In this document: piece by piece, positions 62,878 to 64,000 of the stretch
Layout: every line of letters begins with the position of its first letter
Numbering within the stretch: the stretch's first letter is position 1
Origin: Myxococcales bacterium
Lineage (GTDB): Bacteria > Myxococcota_A > Polyangia > Nannocystales > Nannocystaceae
DNA: 64,000 bases
Direction of reading: 5' to 3'
NCBI GenBank assembly: GCA_020633295.1
Contig: JACKDW010000001.1
Coordinates: 1,364,001 to 1,428,000, forward strand
Translations under genes and position numbers: made by a program
Notes under the pieces: model-generated
What the model was told of the DNA's origin: nothing
What the model saw: the letters and a program-made list of their open reading frames with translations, nothing else
Database searches by the model: none

Positions 62878-64000
62878 TTGAGCGCCTCACACGCAAACTC
62901 AGACCACCGCGCGCCGGCGCGGTGGGCCCAATCGGTGCTCGGCGTCGCACTGGTTTCAGGCCTCGCTGCGGGCGCGCTTGCGTGCGCGCCGATCGTGCGC
63001 CCGGCCCCGTTCAAGGGTTTCCGCGATCAGGTCACCGACGCCAGCCTGCACGGCCCCTTCGACGGCCAGATCGTCGACGAGAGCACCGGCGAGCCGATCG
63101 CGGACGCGACCATCGTCGCCGTGTGGTCCTATGACCACGGCGACGGCTTCATCGGCCCCGCGGGCTCGGAGATCTTCGAGGCCACGACCGACGAGGCGGG
63201 GCGGTATCGCGTCCCCGAGGCCAAGCTCGAGGTTCGCGGGCCCACGACCCGCCTCGTCAGCTTTGAGCTGGTCGTCTACAAGCGCGGATACGTGGCCTAC
63301 CGCTCGAACCGCATGACCGACGGCTCGGCCCGCACCGACTTCACCGTCCGCCACAACCGCATCGCCCTGCAGAAGTGGCGCCAGACCGACTCCCACGTCG
63401 ATCACCTCGTGTTCCTCGCCGCCCCGCGCTCCATCCAGAAGCTGACGTACTGGGAGCAAGACCTCGCCAACCTCGAGCTGTTCCGCTCGCAGGGCGGCGC
63501 GGCCGAGGGGCTCCCCGAGGCGGAGACCCCCGCGGGCGGGGGGGCGACGGGCGAGAAGCCCGACGCGAAGTCGCCCAGGAAAGACACGCTGCTCGACGCC
63601 AGCGCGCTGCTGACCCCCGACGAGGTGCGCACGCGCACCGGCTATTCGGGCGAATTCACGGTCACGGAGCCGACCGACCTCAAGCGCACGAGCTTCTATC
63701 ACGGCGTGCACCTGCAAGCGACGGGGCAGAGCCAGACCCACGACCTCATCTATCGCGTCTGGAGCGCCCCGCCGGGCGGCATGAAGCCCGTCATCGACAC
63801 CATCGAAGAGACGCTCCCCGGGGTCAAGCCCAGCGGCGAGGTCACCGAGGAGACCTGGGTGTTCGAGACCAAGGGTGTGTTCGCGGTCGGCTTCGTCGAT
63901 CGGGAGGCGAAGGTCGGCGTGCTGCTGACCTGCGGAGATCAGCAGTGCGCTGACATCCACACCGCGATCATCCTCGCCAAGTGGATCCACCGCAACCTCG
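62878..64000 (+). CDS. Lipoprotein with a carboxypeptidase-regulatory-like domain (partial)
   Basis: The 3' end is beyond the window. The signal peptide WAQSVLGVALVSGLAAGALAC has lipobox Cys. A beta domain with GPFDGQIVDESTGEPIADAT and TTDEAGRYRVPE resembles the carboxypeptidase regulatory-like fold. A Gly/Pro/Asp linker and a further domain (LLTCGDQQCADIHTAII) follow. The start is uncertain: a TTG at 62878 gives a charged n-region, and a GTG at 62935 gives a shorter signal. It is divergent from the FHA operon. Confidence 0.65.
   Translation, partial: MSASHANSDHRAPARWAQSVLGVALVSGLAAGALACAPIVRPAPFKGFRDQVTDASLHGPFDGQIVDESTGEPIADATIVAVWSYDHGDGFIGPAGSEIFEATTDEAGRYRVPEAKLEVRGPTTRLVSFELVVYKRGYVAYRSNRMTDGSARTDFTVRHNRIALQKWRQTDSHVDHLVFLAAPRSIQKLTYWEQDLANLELFRSQGGAAEGLPEAETPAGGGATGEKPDAKSPRKDTLLDASALLTPDEVRTRTGYSGEFTVTEPTDLKRTSFYHGVHLQATGQSQTHDLIYRVWSAPPGGMKPVIDTIEETLPGVKPSGEVTEETWVFETKGVFAVGFVDREAKVGVLLTCGDQQCADIHTAIILAKWIHRNL

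Overview
The window is about 70% GC, dense and long-gened, and reads as a chromosomal segment of a myxobacterium, most likely of the suborder Nannocystineae. Evidence: many lipoproteins with Asp/Thr/Gly-rich linkers, an ADYC-type protein with NGYRM repeats, a trypsin-like protease with a MYXO-CTERM-like tail, very large Ser/Thr kinases, FHA proteins, and a bacterial mevalonate-to-squalene cluster. No rRNA, insertion sequence, prophage or CRISPR array was found.

Layout. 1-5.3 kb: a gene tail, acetyl-CoA synthetase, a DprA-like protein, a lipoprotein and glutathione-dependent formaldehyde dehydrogenase. 5.4-8.2 kb: a tail-anchored DnaJ-C-like protein, a choice-of-anchor L-like lipoprotein and a TerB-like protein. 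8.4-11.9 kb: the most striking part. A full-length bacterial homologue of eukaryotic Major Vault Protein is followed, after a strong hairpin, by three tandem small-RNA units. Each RNA is a tRNA-like cloverleaf set on a long terminal helix formed by its own 5' and 3' ends, with compensatory base changes between copies, a conserved asymmetric bulge and its own extended -10 promoter. A fourth copy lies at 24.5 kb. 12-16 kb: an FHA/Spo0M-like protein and a hybrid histidine kinase. 16.3-23.3 kb: a frameshifted ADYC lipoprotein, a giant kinase/STAND/FGE protein and a Gly-Asp-repeat lipoprotein. 23.5-31.7 kb: trypsin-like protease, RNA copy four, a spermidine-synthase-like protein, an AidB-type acyl-CoA dehydrogenase, an AgmX/PglI-like protein, a lipoprotein and a DprE1/DprE2-like pair. 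31.8-41.4 kb: FMN reductase, an intact ADYC-like lipoprotein, a frameshifted kinase-TPR gene, prolyl oligopeptidase, GluQ-RS and an NTF2-like protein. 41.6-50.6 kb: fni, mevalonate kinase, mvaD, a phosphomevalonate kinase/HMG-CoA reductase fusion, then hpnC, hpnD and hpnE. 50.6-64 kb: secreted proteins, a GAF/PAS histidine kinase, an OFA-type transporter, an FHA/PP2C/RlmK operon and a partial lipoprotein.

How the genes fit together. The mevalonate and Hpn genes run in one direction with short or overlapping junctions and would take HMG-CoA to squalene, the precursor of sterols and hopanoids; HMG-CoA synthase is not in the window. Ser/Thr phosphorylation is heavily represented: two kinases, two FHA proteins and a PP2C phosphatase. 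A 16-bp palindrome recurs upstream of several secreted-protein genes and may mark a shared regulon. The vault homologue beside a tRNA-mimic RNA family suggests a bacterial vault-like or Ro/Y-RNA-like ribonucleoprotein. That link is inferred from adjacency; the RNA structures and the MVP-type domain order are read directly from the sequence.
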